In this document: piece after piece, positions 1 through 7,966 of the stretch | How the letters are laid out: each line of letters opens with the position of its first letter | Position numbering within the stretch: position 1 is the stretch's first letter | Assembly (NCBI GenBank): GCA_910589185.1 | Contig: CAJUSU010000010.1 | Location: forward strand, 1 to 51,662 | Length of the DNA: 51,662 nt | DNA from: an uncultured Clostridia bacterium | Lineage (GTDB): Bacteria; Bacillota; Clostridia; TANB77; CAG-508 | Direction: 5' to 3' | The notes under the pieces: model-generated | The model's input: only the letters and a program-made list of their open reading frames with translations | Told to the model about the DNA's origin: nothing | Database searches by the model: none | Program-made: the position numbers and the translations under genes

Positions 1-1710
1 ATCTTCTCCCATAATATCGCTATCTTCCATTGTAATAAAAATTGGAATAATTGGCACATTATTTTTGCTAGCTAGCTTAAATGCTCCATTTTTTAATGGC
101 TTTGGTTTACGATAATTCCACCACATACTTTGCTCTGGATAAATCAAAATAAAGTCTTTTCTTTGTAAAATGGTATCTACTGCTTTGATAAATTCCATCA
201 TAGTTTCATTGCTAGAACTTAATGGCAAAGTATCACAGTGTCTAAAAAAGAAACCATATAACCCTGAAAAATTGGTGTAATTTCCTTCACGAATAATTTT
301 ATATAATTTTCTTTTCTTTAACTGACCTGCACGTCTGCATACTTCTTCAATCGCAAAACTATCATAAGGATTAAAGTGATTACATGTAAGGATAGCACCT
401 GTTTCAATATTTTGTAAGTTTTCTATTCCTTGCACATCTTTAATAATTAATTTTTTGTTTTTTAGTAGACTGTCTAAAAAGTGTTCTCCTATTTTATTGG
501 CAAATTTCGTTTTGATTTTATTACTACTTTTCTTGTTTAAATAATCTACATTGTCTGCTGTTAAAGTAATGGTTGGTGGGTCTTCTTCTGCATCAATATC
601 AAAAATTCCTTGTCTTTCCATATCTTCAATTCTTTTTAAGACATTTAATCTTTCTTGATGCTTTTCATTTAGCCCTTCTTCTCTATCTTCTAATATCGCT
701 TCTAATGTACTGCTATCTCGCTTTAGTAAAGTCTTTAAGGTCCATCTTCTTGTACTTTCATTAATTTCGTCTAACTTCCTTTTAGGAATTCTATCATCAC
801 CCACACAGTCAGATTCTTTCTTCGCCAAAGCTTTCAAATTTTCATATTGCTCTCTATCTCTAAAACGTTCTTCTTCTGAATAATTATCCTTGATATTTTT
901 AATATCTTCATAATATTCGGTTTTTTCAGCATATTGCCAAAAATACTCTTCATATACAATACCATCATAATGCCATGGTTTATAATTTAGATTATAATGG
1001 ATTAGATTTAATTTTTCTACTTTTGTTTTGTTATTTGGTACAGGCATCCTGTTCCAACCATTCTCTAGTATTTTAGTTCTTCCCTTACATAATCTATTCA
1101 AGTAGTCTTGGTCTTGTACAACTGCAAATTTTACTGTTTCTAATAAATACAAGAATTTTTCTTGAAACTTAGATTTACGCATTTCATCTAAGTTCATGAC
1201 CAAAACACCTGCATTAAAGTACCTTCTGTAATCTGCTACTCCGACTACTTTTTCTACATATTCTTGGAAAATCTCTTCATTTTGAATAATATCATCTGGT
1301 ACAACTGCCACTAAATTACTTCCCATATCTTGATGATATAACTCTGCCACATCTCCTAATAATACTGTATCGCTATCTAAGTAGATAACTTTATTGTATT
1401 GTGGATAGATGTTTGGAATAAATAACCTAAAATAGGTTGTTTTTGTATAATAGTCACGTGTAAATAATTTGTCCTTAATCTCTTCGATATAATAGTTCAA
1501 ATCTACAAACTCTATTTTGACATTCTCTCTTTCATATTTTAGAATTTTCTTTTTGTTCTCTTCACAAATATTGGTGTATAACACCTTAATTGCATAATAG
1601 TAATTCTTCGAACTATTTTCTATTAATGAATGAATAGACACCGCTAAAAACGGCACATATCCATCATCTACCGCATAAAAAATCGGTATTACTTCTAAAT
1701 TATTCTCCAT
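1..1710 (-). CDS. GT8 glycosyltransferase fused to PlsC-like acyltransferase (3' end beyond window)
   Basis: Translated by hand from the minus strand. It starts at ATG 1710 behind a GGGAGA ribosome site and stays open to base 1, so the C-terminus is missing. Residues about 1-270 are a family 8 glycosyltransferase, with the opening PIFYAVDDGYVPFLAVSIHS and the metal-binding D-x-D in VIYLDSDTVLLGD. A charged helical linker follows (about 280-390). From about residue 400 there is a lysophospholipid acyltransferase-like domain, with the H-x4-D motif in CNHFNPYDSF (about residue 444) and a PEQS/GAFKLA block near residue 524 that corresponds to the family's PEGTRS/GAFKLA. The family knowledge suggests sugar transfer coupled to glycerolipid acylation, perhaps for glycolipid or teichoic-type polymers. 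That coupling is inference. No in-frame CGG codon is present. The next gene upstream is another GT8. Confidence 0.85.
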   Translation of the reverse strand, partial: MENNLEVIPIFYAVDDGYVPFLAVSIHSLIENSSKNYYYAIKVLYTNICEENKKKILKYERENVKIEFVDLNYYIEEIKDKLFTRDYYTKTTYFRLFIPNIYPQYNKVIYLDSDTVLLGDVAELYHQDMGSNLVAVVPDDIIQNEEIFQEYVEKVVGVADYRRYFNAGVLVMNLDEMRKSKFQEKFLYLLETVKFAVVQDQDYLNRLCKGRTKILENGWNRMPVPNNKTKVEKLNLIHYNLNYKPWHYDGIVYEEYFWQYAEKTEYYEDIKNIKDNYSEEERFRDREQYENLKALAKKESDCVGDDRIPKRKLDEINESTRRWTLKTLLKRDSSTLEAILEDREEGLNEKHQERLNVLKRIEDMERQGIFDIDAEEDPPTITLTADNVDYLNKKSSNKIKTKFANKIGEHFLDSLLKNKKLIIKDVQGIENLQNIETGAILTCNHFNPYDSFAIEEVCRRAGQLKKRKLYKIIREGNYTNFSGLYGFFFRHCDTLPLSSSNETMMEFIKAVDTILQRKDFILIYPEQSMWWNYRKPKPLKNGAFKLASKNNVPIIPIFITMEDSDIMGED

Positions 1711-1722
1711 TTTATTTTCTCC

Positions 1723-2563
1723 CTATTTTGTTATAAGTTCTTTTTGTTCAAATTTCTCTTTTAGCTTTAAATACTCTTCTAAATCACTATCAAATACATG
1801 ACACTTATATACACTATGTACTTTATCAATATGCCATTGCTTAATATTTTCTGTATGTGGATATGGTCTATACATTAATCTCTTGCAAAAATGGCAAATG
1901 ACTGTATCTTCTTTATTGAATTTAGATTGTTCATTATAAATGCGTGGAAGTAATTTCTTTTTAGTAGTAGACCTAAACACTGCATCTTGGTCTGCAAATA
2001 GCATTTTCTTTGTTTTGATTTTTTCTCTGGCTTTTTCTAAAAGTCCGGTTTCCTTTATCTTTTTCATATTCATGAGTAGCATACCTGCATTAATGTAATC
2101 TGGTCTAACAAACCAACAACCGATATTTTTCTCTTACCGCTGCATACTCATATTCTGAAACATCAATATCATATAGTTTAGATAAATCATCAGCTACCAT
2201 CATATCAATATCTAAATAAAGTAATTTGTCTGGAACCTCTGCTATTTTATCTGCTAAAAGCCTCAACAAAGTATATGGCGTACAATAGGCTCCTTCATTA
2301 GGACAACCTTTGAACTCTTGCTCATACAAATCTGTTACATCCACTTTTGTTACTTGATTTCTTTCATCTTTTGCTTTTACTACTTGATTTAAGAAATCAA
2401 TTTGCTCATCTCGAATCGCCGTATATTCTGGCTTTATTCTAGTAGCGTCCATTGTAAAAATATAACAGTGAACAGGCTCTTTTGTTCTATTCTTGATAGA
2501 GATTAATTGTGTTAATGCTCCATCAAATACTTTTTCATTTCCACTTAATAATAGATTAATCAT
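1723..2563 (-). CDS. GT8 family glycosyltransferase, read through a +1 shift at CGG
   Basis: A 279-residue family 8 glycosyltransferase if the frame moves +1 at codon 148 (CGG at 2122-2120). The first frame runs from ATG 2563 and holds the DXD block LLYLDIDMMVADD and the AAVREKY segment, then would stop 15 bases after the CGG. Skipping the C gives Y-GGT-TGT-TGG and continues as GCWFVRPDYINAGMLLMN, the conserved N-x-G region of GT8 enzymes, to the stop at 1723. Both halves match one family with no gap, so this is a recoded gene rather than two genes. It lies 12 bases upstream of the GT8-PlsC fusion gene and is probably in the same transcript. A pseudogene is the alternative, but eight other identical events argue against it. 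Confidence 0.85.
2120..2122 (-). other. CGG +1 recoding site in the GT8 gene
   Basis: TAT-CGG-T on the minus strand. Skipping C gives TAT then GGT (Gly) and restores the GT8 frame. Confidence 0.8.
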
Positions 2564-2603
2564 CGTTTTTTATTCCTTTTTGTTTATTTTATATCATAAA
2601 ATA

Positions 2604-2644
2604 TAAAAAAATACAACATACTTTTTAGTTCAAGTATGCTGTAT
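2604..2644 (-). terminator. Rho-independent terminator after the DUF4097 gene
   Basis: Near-perfect 13-base inverted repeat (2611-2623 with 2632-2644, one mismatch), followed on the minus strand by a run of T (2611-2604). It separates the envelope pair from the glycosyltransferase genes. Confidence 0.85.
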
Positions 2645-2649
2645 GTCCT

Positions 2650-3498
2650 TTATTTTATAGTAATGCTTCCGATTCCGCCTTCTACTCGAATAGTATTTTC
2701 TCCCTTACCATAAGTAGCACCATCTGATACTTCTTTTCCATCTATTGTAATAGAGCCAATTCCTTTATTTGCTTTTATCGTATATTTGTCAATTCCATTT
2801 TTTAGAGTAACTTCTAATTTTCCAACTCCTGCATTAATTTTGGCATCTCCCAATAAGCTTGACACCATTTTAAACATGCCTACTCCCATATCTAAATCTA
2901 GGTTTGCAATTTCTCCTGATAGGATTTCTACTTTTCCCGCCCCACCTTCAATTTTTGCTTTTTGTGTAACATTTAAATCTTGAATGGTAGTCTTTCCTGC
3001 CCCAATATCTAAATCTAGCTTTTTACATTCTAGCTTTTCAATTTTAATTTCACCTGCTCCTGCTGCAATTTTAATCGTATCTAATATAGTATTTTTTGGA
3101 ACAGTAATAATAATTCTTCTTGGGCTATTTTGTCTAAATAAATTTACATTCTTTTCTCTAATCACTAATTCATCTTCAGACTGTCTTGCTTCTACGTTAC
3201 TTGTATTACTAGCCACTTTGAATTTATCACCTTGTTGAATGGTTAATGTCGCATACTCAATATCTATTTTTAATTTTGCAATTTGCGTATTGTCAAATTC
3301 CTTTTCTACCTTTTCATCTCTTCCCACTTCATTATAAATTATATTATTGGAAAGCTCTGGTTCTCTTTCTGTTCTTGCAAATCCTAAAATTTCACTAAAG
3401 GTATTTAATCCAAAAAGAATAGATGATACAATGCTAATTATAATGAAAATAGCAAAGGCAATCGCACAATATTTAATAATTCTTTGTATGGTTGTCAT
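2650..3498 (-). CDS. DUF4097-like membrane-anchored beta-solenoid protein
   Basis: 282 residues. One N-terminal membrane segment (about residues 10-32) is followed by an extracytoplasmic domain of repeating short beta strands of the DUF4097 type (patterns such as GAGEIKIEKL, GAGKTTIQDL, GAGKVEI, GVGKLEVTL, GIGSITI). DUF4097 proteins often sit beside LiaF-like or PspC proteins in envelope-stress operons of Firmicutes. Its start overlaps the stop of the upstream LiaF-like gene by four bases, so the two are translationally coupled. The biochemical role is unknown. A structural or sensory envelope role is inferred. Confidence 0.8.
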   Translation of the reverse strand: MTTIQRIIKYCAIAFAIFIIISIVSSILFGLNTFSEILGFARTEREPELSNNIIYNEVGRDEKVEKEFDNTQIAKLKIDIEYATLTIQQGDKFKVASNTSNVEARQSEDELVIREKNVNLFRQNSPRRIIITVPKNTILDTIKIAAGAGEIKIEKLECKKLDLDIGAGKTTIQDLNVTQKAKIEGGAGKVEILSGEIANLDLDMGVGMFKMVSSLLGDAKINAGVGKLEVTLKNGIDKYTIKANKGIGSITIDGKEVSDGATYGKGENTIRVEGGIGSITIK

Positions 3499-4178
3499 TT
3501 TATTTCAACACCTCCAAATATGCAAGTAGCATTAATATATAAAGTTGGTGCTTCTGGGTTTGTGGTATGGCTTGCTTTATCATTTACTCCACCAAATATT
3601 GGAGTTGATTTGATTTTAACTTGTACATTAGATGGTACAAAAATATCAATTCCTCCAAAAGTGCTACTAGCATTAATCACTTGGTCTGAGTTAATAATAG
3701 CATTTCTTAAATCACATTTTACTCCACCAAATACAGCTGTAAAGTCTGCTCCTTTAAATTCTTGTCTATCAAAGTTCAAATTCTGTCCTGAAAAAGTAGC
3801 ACAGTATTCTGTTTGTCCTTTTTTATTTGCATTTAAGTTTTTGATTTCTTGATTGATTTTTCCACCAATTGCTTCTCTAAAAATAAAGCATAGTCCAACA
3901 ACTACTAAAACAGTTGGCACTAATAGTTTCCACATTAAATCAAAATCTAAAATTCCTTGGCAACATAATAATAATGCTACACCTACTAAACATCCAATTA
4001 AATTTCCTATTTTTTCTCTTTCTCTAAAAATCCCTATAAAACAAGGAATAATAATAAATAAAGTCCACCATCCTCTAAAGAAGATATCAATATCAGTTAT
4101 TCCCATAGCATTTAGGCCTAGGATAAGTCCTAGTACAATAAATACTAATCCCCATAAAATATTTCCAAATTTTTTCAT
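3495..4178 (-). CDS. LiaF-like envelope stress membrane protein
   Basis: 227 residues. About four hydrophobic segments fill residues 5-105 (LiaI/LiaF-like transmembrane region). The C-terminal domain is of the LiaF/DUF2154 type, with repeated FGG motifs (FGGVKCDLRN, FGGIDIFVP, FGGVNDKAS, FGGVEIK). LiaF proteins are inhibitors or co-sensors of LiaRS-type cell-wall stress systems. No LiaS/LiaR pair is adjacent; the nearest kinase, at 4.8-6.3 kb, is a different type. It is the first gene of a two-gene unit with the DUF4097 protein and is preceded by a GGAAG ribosome site. Confidence 0.82.
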   Translation of the reverse strand: MKKFGNILWGLVFIVLGLILGLNAMGITDIDIFFRGWWTLFIIIPCFIGIFREREKIGNLIGCLVGVALLLCCQGILDFDLMWKLLVPTVLVVVGLCFIFREAIGGKINQEIKNLNANKKGQTEYCATFSGQNLNFDRQEFKGADFTAVFGGVKCDLRNAIINSDQVINASSTFGGIDIFVPSNVQVKIKSTPIFGGVNDKASHTTNPEAPTLYINATCIFGGVEIK

Positions 4179-4246
4179 TTTTTCTTCCTTTCTTGATGCC
4201 CTTAAGCATCAATACCTCATTTTATGTTTCTGTTATATCATAAATT

Positions 4247-4276
4247 CAAAAAAAATACAACTTTATTAGAGTTGTA
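4247..4276 (-). terminator. Terminator after the HD hydrolase gene
   Basis: Perfect 7-bp stem TACAACT/AGTTGTA (4256-4262 with 4270-4276) followed on the minus strand by a T run (4255-4247). Confidence 0.75.
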
Positions 4277-4319
4277 CTTTGCATTTTAAGATTATCTTAA
4301 TAACTTGAGTTTATTTCTA

Positions 4320-4793
4320 TTATTTCGCAATTTTTTGATATGCCTCTTGTATCTCCTGCTCAAACATGGTATCTTTTGCTAAATTTAAATACCATTCTTC
4401 CGTTTCTTTTTGATATTTATTTTGAAACTCTTTTGAAGCCATAGTCGCTTCCTGTAAATTATGAAGTCTATCTGCTAATTTTACTGCTTTTGCTATTGGA
4501 TTTTTAGATATTCTGTCTATATATTCTTTCATTTGATATCCTTCTTCTTTTGTTACAAGTTTCACTGCTTCTAACACAGCTTCATTTGTTAAATCCAATA
4601 TTTCTTGTTCTGTTGCTTCTGTATCTTCTAATAAATCATGACATAATCCCGCTGCCTGATATTCCTCTGAATATCCCTTCATTTGTAATATTTTCTGTAC
4701 TTCAAACGGATGAAGATAATATGGTGTTCCTTGTTTTCTTTTCTGCACTCCATGTTTATCTTTTACATATGCCTTAATGGCTTCTATATTCAT
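4320..4793 (-). CDS. HD-domain protein, MESH1/RelA-SpoT hydrolase-like
   Basis: 157 residues, the size of stand-alone (p)ppGpp hydrolase-like HD proteins. The metal-binding HD pair is in GLCHDLLEDTEAT (about residue 52) and the second conserved block is VKLADRLHNLQEA (about residue 104). There is no synthetase domain, so a small alarmone hydrolase or another phosphohydrolase is most likely. It begins one base after the stop of the upstream histidine kinase gene, so the two are almost certainly cotranscribed. Alarmone hydrolysis as a signalling output is inferred, because many short HD proteins have other substrates. Confidence 0.75.
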   Translation of the reverse strand: MNIEAIKAYVKDKHGVQKRKQGTPYYLHPFEVQKILQMKGYSEEYQAAGLCHDLLEDTEATEQEILDLTNEAVLEAVKLVTKEEGYQMKEYIDRISKNPIAKAVKLADRLHNLQEATMASKEFQNKYQKETEEWYLNLAKDTMFEQEIQEAYQKIAK

Positions 4794-4794
4794 A

Positions 4795-6300
4795 CTACTC
4801 TTCTCCTTCTACATCTTCTATTATTATTTTTCTATCTTGATTCTTTTCTTTAATTTCTTTTGCTCTATAAGAATATATCTTATATTGGTGTTTATTGTCA
4901 AATCTAATAATAACAGCTTTTGTATAATGATTTCCTTCTGAACCAGATAATTCTTTGATAATTAAACTGGCCTTTGTTTCATTCAATGTTTCAAATGTAG
5001 TTAAAAATCCTATTCCACTACCACCAGTATCTTTGTGAGTAGTAACTTGCTCTAGTCCAAGTTTCAGTAAAGTGTCTATTTCAAATTCTATTCCTGTGTC
5101 ATAAATGCACAACTCATATTTTTTATCTTTGATTCCCAATATCACAAATATTTCTCTATCAGTTGTTTTACTAGAATTAATAGCAATAATAGCATCTCTA
5201 ATGTGGTCACCTATCATTGTTGCAAGTTTATTTTTCGGAATAATATGATTTACTAAATAAAACATATCTCCCACTATCTTTAACTTAAATTCAATCTTAT
5301 TTTTGTCACATTCTGTTTGCATATATTTGAACATATCATCTATTTCAGGAATTTCTGTGAAAGGCAATGTTGGTAGACTTTTCATTGCTTCTAGTTTTTG
5401 TGAGTATTCTTTAGTTAGATCTTCTATTCTATCTAGTGCACCTAACTCTTCTGCTGTTTCCATATTGCTTAGATTATCTTTTACAGACATCTCCAAGGCT
5501 TTTTGTCTGTTATAAAATTCATGTGTAATTTTGCTGATATTAAATTTCTCACTTTTCAATCTTTCTATTTCTTGGTCCTTTTCTACTATTTCTCTTTCGT
5601 AATCTTTCATTGTTTCTTTTAGTAGTTTTTGTTTATAGTACATGGTGAGAGTCTTTTGAATAGTTACGATCATTGTAATTAAGATAATTAGGAAAGCAAC
5701 AAATATATTGCTTACTGTTCCTTCATAGTAAGCTCCTATATAACTTCCTATTAAACAATATATGATAATTACGACTGTACTAATGTTTGCAACTATCATT
5801 TCTATAAAATCATCATTAAGTCTATTATGTAAAAATTCAATCCCATTTTTAAATCTTTTTATTTTTCCAAAAGCATATAAGATAATCAATTGTATTAATA
5901 ATACAATCAGTAAGTTCATATATCTATTTTCTATTTCAAATAAATTATAGCTTATTTTGTAAGGAATGAAACTCAAAATTATACTTAATATAAAAGATAC
6001 TAAACATATAGCATAAGAAATTACGACTACGATTAATGAATAACCTAATCTTAGCTTTAACATCGTACTTAATATACTGCTATATAACATTATTAGAACT
6101 AATATAGATAAAAAGAAATCCCCCTTAAAATTTATATATGTACTTACTAAAGTTATTAAAATATTTAATATTAACAATATTATTGTATCTTTAACATTAT
6201 TCTTCTTCACATTAGATATCTTACTGAAACAACAATATGTAAATAAATTCATAATAAATAGCTTCATAGAATATATAATTATATTTTTTGTTTCATACAT
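4795..6300 (-). CDS. AgrC-like GHKL sensor histidine kinase
   Basis: 501 residues. About six membrane segments fill residues 5-225, followed by a coiled coil (about 225-260) and a cytoplasmic kinase core. The likely phosphoacceptor is the His of KITHEFYNRQKAL. The ATPase part has DTGIEF (D-x-G box) and GGSGIGF (G box). The usual asparagines of the N-box are replaced (IGDHIRDAIIAIN), which is odd for a GHKL kinase. The architecture matches peptide-sensing kinases such as AgrC. The start at ATG 6300 has a GGAAGGA ribosome site. Upstream lie a 15-residue peptide gene and a Spo0A-like regulator, and downstream the HD gene, so peptide signalling is a reasonable inference. Confidence 0.85.
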   Translation of the reverse strand: MYETKNIIIYSMKLFIMNLFTYCCFSKISNVKKNNVKDTIILLILNILITLVSTYINFKGDFFLSILVLIMLYSSILSTMLKLRLGYSLIVVVISYAICLVSFILSIILSFIPYKISYNLFEIENRYMNLLIVLLIQLIILYAFGKIKRFKNGIEFLHNRLNDDFIEMIVANISTVVIIIYCLIGSYIGAYYEGTVSNIFVAFLIILITMIVTIQKTLTMYYKQKLLKETMKDYEREIVEKDQEIERLKSEKFNISKITHEFYNRQKALEMSVKDNLSNMETAEELGALDRIEDLTKEYSQKLEAMKSLPTLPFTEIPEIDDMFKYMQTECDKNKIEFKLKIVGDMFYLVNHIIPKNKLATMIGDHIRDAIIAINSSKTTDREIFVILGIKDKKYELCIYDTGIEFEIDTLLKLGLEQVTTHKDTGGSGIGFLTTFETLNETKASLIIKELSGSEGNHYTKAVIIRFDNKHQYKIYSYRAKEIKEKNQDRKIIIEDVEGEE

Positions 6301-6340
6301 AAAAATTTTCCTTCCAATACTTTTAATATAATTATATATA

Positions 6341-6399
6341 AAAAAAATGCAATAATCAATATAACATTTTGTTTTGAATGTATTGTTTTGATTATTGCA
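6341..6399 (-). terminator. Strong terminator directly after the 15-residue peptide gene
   Basis: 12-bp perfect stem TGCAATAATCAA/TTGATTATTGCA (6348-6359 with 6388-6399) with further inner pairing, followed on the minus strand by a run of T. It starts eight bases past the peptide stop codon, so the peptide gene can give a short, separate transcript. Confidence 0.85.
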
Positions 6400-6406
6400 T
6401 AAAAAC

Positions 6407-6454
6407 TTATCCTTTTCCGTTAATCCAATATAGTAACCATTCCCAGAAACTCAT
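6407..6454 (-). CDS. 15-residue aromatic peptide, candidate signalling peptide
   Basis: A tiny ORF encoding MSFWEWLLYWINGKG. It has the strongest-looking ribosome site of the local genes (GGGGAGGTGATAGT before ATG 6454) and its own terminator eight bases after the stop. Three Trp residues, a Tyr and a GKG end are notable, and there is no Cys as an AgrD-type thiolactone would need. It is too short to carry a leader for standard export, so it could be a secreted or membrane-active signal, a toxin-like peptide or a leader peptide. Its place between a membrane kinase and a Spo0A-like regulator supports signalling. The family is not recognised. Existence as a translated ORF is well supported, function is inference. 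Confidence 0.6.
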   Translation of the reverse strand: MSFWEWLLYWINGKG

Positions 6455-6487
6455 ACTATCACCTCCCCTGTGTGCTTATATTTACAA

Positions 6488-6526
6488 TAAAAAAATATCA
6501 TGTATACATGATTGTATACATGATAT
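6488..6526 (-). terminator. Hairpin with T-run between the regulator and peptide genes (terminator or operator)
   Basis: Perfect 13-bp inverted repeat (6495-6507 with 6514-6526) followed on the minus strand by a T run, so a terminator or attenuator for the regulator gene. It also contains a tandem ATCATGTATACA repeat with a self-complementary core, so it could be a protein-binding operator. Confidence 0.65.
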
Positions 6527-6563
6527 TCAGAGGTGCTTTTCTGTTGTATTTCATTATTTCTTA

Positions 6564-6578
6564 TGACATTAAGTGACA
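6564..6578 (-). promoter_or_regulatory. Tandem TGTCA repeat, possible binding site for the Spo0A-like regulator
   Basis: On the minus strand two TGTCA elements start exactly 10 bases apart (6578-6574 and 6568-6564), about 110 bases upstream of the peptide gene. The core resembles the Spo0A box TGTCGAA (TGTC conserved). One-turn spacing fits tandem binding of a dimeric response regulator. This is inference. Confidence 0.35.
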
Positions 6579-6622
6579 CTTTTCTTACTTTTTCTAAAAT
6601 ATAACGCTAGGAGTAATTAAGT

Positions 6623-7405
6623 TTATAACTCCTTTTTTATTTTATCTGCATAATAATAAATTAATTCTGTAGGAGTTGGTACACCAGTTTCATAATTAAT
6701 CCTTGCAGTATAATAAGTTGTTAAATCTTCTAATGACGATATTCTCCATGCATGCAATATTGCATTTTGCATAGCTCTACTAATTGTGCTATTCGATTTT
6801 TTATATTTTCCTACTAGATGTTGAATAATTGATATTTTGCTGTCTTCTTTATCATTCTTAATGACAAAATAAATAGCATCACATAAATATTTCTTTCCTT
6901 GCAAATGTGAACTAATTCCAATTAATTCTAGTTCTTTATTAATTTTATCCATAATTTTGTCTTCTTCTACTCTTTCATCTACTCCATATTCCACTGTTTT
7001 CTCATTCTCATAGCCACTTAATAAGAGTAACGTATTTAAAATCTTTTCTTGCGAATAATTTAATTGTTTCTTATAAAAAATGAAATCTATTTTATTCTTG
7101 TGGCAAAAATCATATACAGAGTCAGAACATACATTAGTAGTCACAACAATATTAGGTCTTTTGGCTACACTTTGTTTTGCCATATTTTCAATAAATTCAA
7201 AACCACTACCTTCGCCATTATTTAATTCTAAATCTAGAATTACAGCATCTGGTTTATAATATTTTAAATATTCAACTGCTTTCGCTGCTGAATTTGTAAC
7301 CGCTACTAACTTGATATCGCCTCTTTTATCACAAATAGCTTTGTATTTATTGCATTCTTCCATATCATCTTCTACTAATAATACTTTTATTGGTGCTTTC
7401 GACAT
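6623..7405 (-). CDS. Spo0A-like response regulator
   Basis: 260 residues from ATG 7405, chosen because GGAGGAAGG lies just upstream; a longer in-frame start at 7444 lacks such a site. Residues 1-125 form a receiver domain with the acidic pair in LLVEDDMEE and the phosphoacceptor Asp in DAVILDLELNNGEG. Residues about 155-260 match the Spo0A C-terminal DNA-binding fold (GISSHLQGKKYLCDAI, KKSNSTISRAMQNAILHAW, PTPTELIYYYADKIKKEL). The recognition helix differs from the canonical Spo0A sequence, so this is a paralogue or divergent Spo0A. A TGTCGAA sequence, identical to the Spo0A box core, overlaps its own start codon. The adjacent membrane kinase is its likely partner. Confidence 0.85.
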   Translation of the reverse strand: MSKAPIKVLLVEDDMEECNKYKAICDKRGDIKLVAVTNSAAKAVEYLKYYKPDAVILDLELNNGEGSGFEFIENMAKQSVAKRPNIVVTTNVCSDSVYDFCHKNKIDFIFYKKQLNYSQEKILNTLLLLSGYENEKTVEYGVDERVEEDKIMDKINKELELIGISSHLQGKKYLCDAIYFVIKNDKEDSKISIIQHLVGKYKKSNSTISRAMQNAILHAWRISSLEDLTTYYTARINYETGVPTPTELIYYYADKIKKEL

Positions 7406-7552
7406 TTTCCTTCCTCCGCTATTTTTTTGGTCATATAATATCATAATTTGTAATATTTTTCCACATCTTAATATTATTTATATTCATTTTTACATTTATA
7501 TAATCATTTAAAATAACTTATATATAAATATTTACAAGGAGTGAATTTACTT

Positions 7553-7867
7553 ATGAAAGAAGAAATAGGAAAAAGAATTAGACAAATTAGAGAAGATATG
7601 GGAATGACAAAAGAAAAGTTTGCTAAATTACTTGGAATTTCTGGTCAATATTTAGGAGTTGTTGAACACGGCAAAAGTTATTTATCCATAGAAAAACTAA
7701 AAGTCCTTTGTGATTTAACTAATTTATCAGCTGATTATATTCTATTTGGCAAAGATAATTATTTAATTAGTAATACACAAAAAACTTTGTCAGAATTTTC
7801 TATAGAACAAATAGAAACTGGTTGTAATGTTCTACAACACTTAGCCGTATTTTTAAAATGTAAATGA
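7553..7867 (+). CDS. XRE-family transcriptional regulator
   Basis: 104 residues from ATG 7553, chosen because AAGGAG lies 11 bases upstream; the GTG at 7541 falls inside that ribosome site. Residues 1-65 are a helix-turn-helix of the Cro/C1 type (KEEIGKRIRQIREDMGMTKE, FAKLLGISGQYLGVVEHGK, LSIEKLKVLCDLTNLSADYI). The C-terminal 35 residues are helical and may dimerise. It is divergent from the Spo0A-like regulator with about 150 bases of AT-rich DNA between them, so the two may control each other. The ligand or targets are unknown. Confidence 0.85.
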   Translation: MKEEIGKRIRQIREDMGMTKEKFAKLLGISGQYLGVVEHGKSYLSIEKLKVLCDLTNLSADYILFGKDNYLISNTQKTLSEFSIEQIETGCNVLQHLAVFLKCK

Positions 7868-7902
7868 AATTGAACATATTTATTTGTTTTGAAACATTTA
7901 TA

Positions 7903-7931
7903 TTGACATTATATTATTCTTACTATAAAAT
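7903..7931 (+). promoter_or_regulatory. SigmaA-type promoter for the orphan 99-residue gene
   Basis: TTGACA at 7903-7908, 17-base spacer, TAAAAT at 7926-7931, 35 bases before the start codon. Confidence 0.65.
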
Positions 7932-7966
7932 ATAATATATTATATTTTATAAAAGGATACATACAT

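Noticed and set aside
3484..4269. Plus-strand ORFs opposite the LiaF-like gene
   Set aside because: They mirror the minus-strand coding sequence and encode no recognisable protein.
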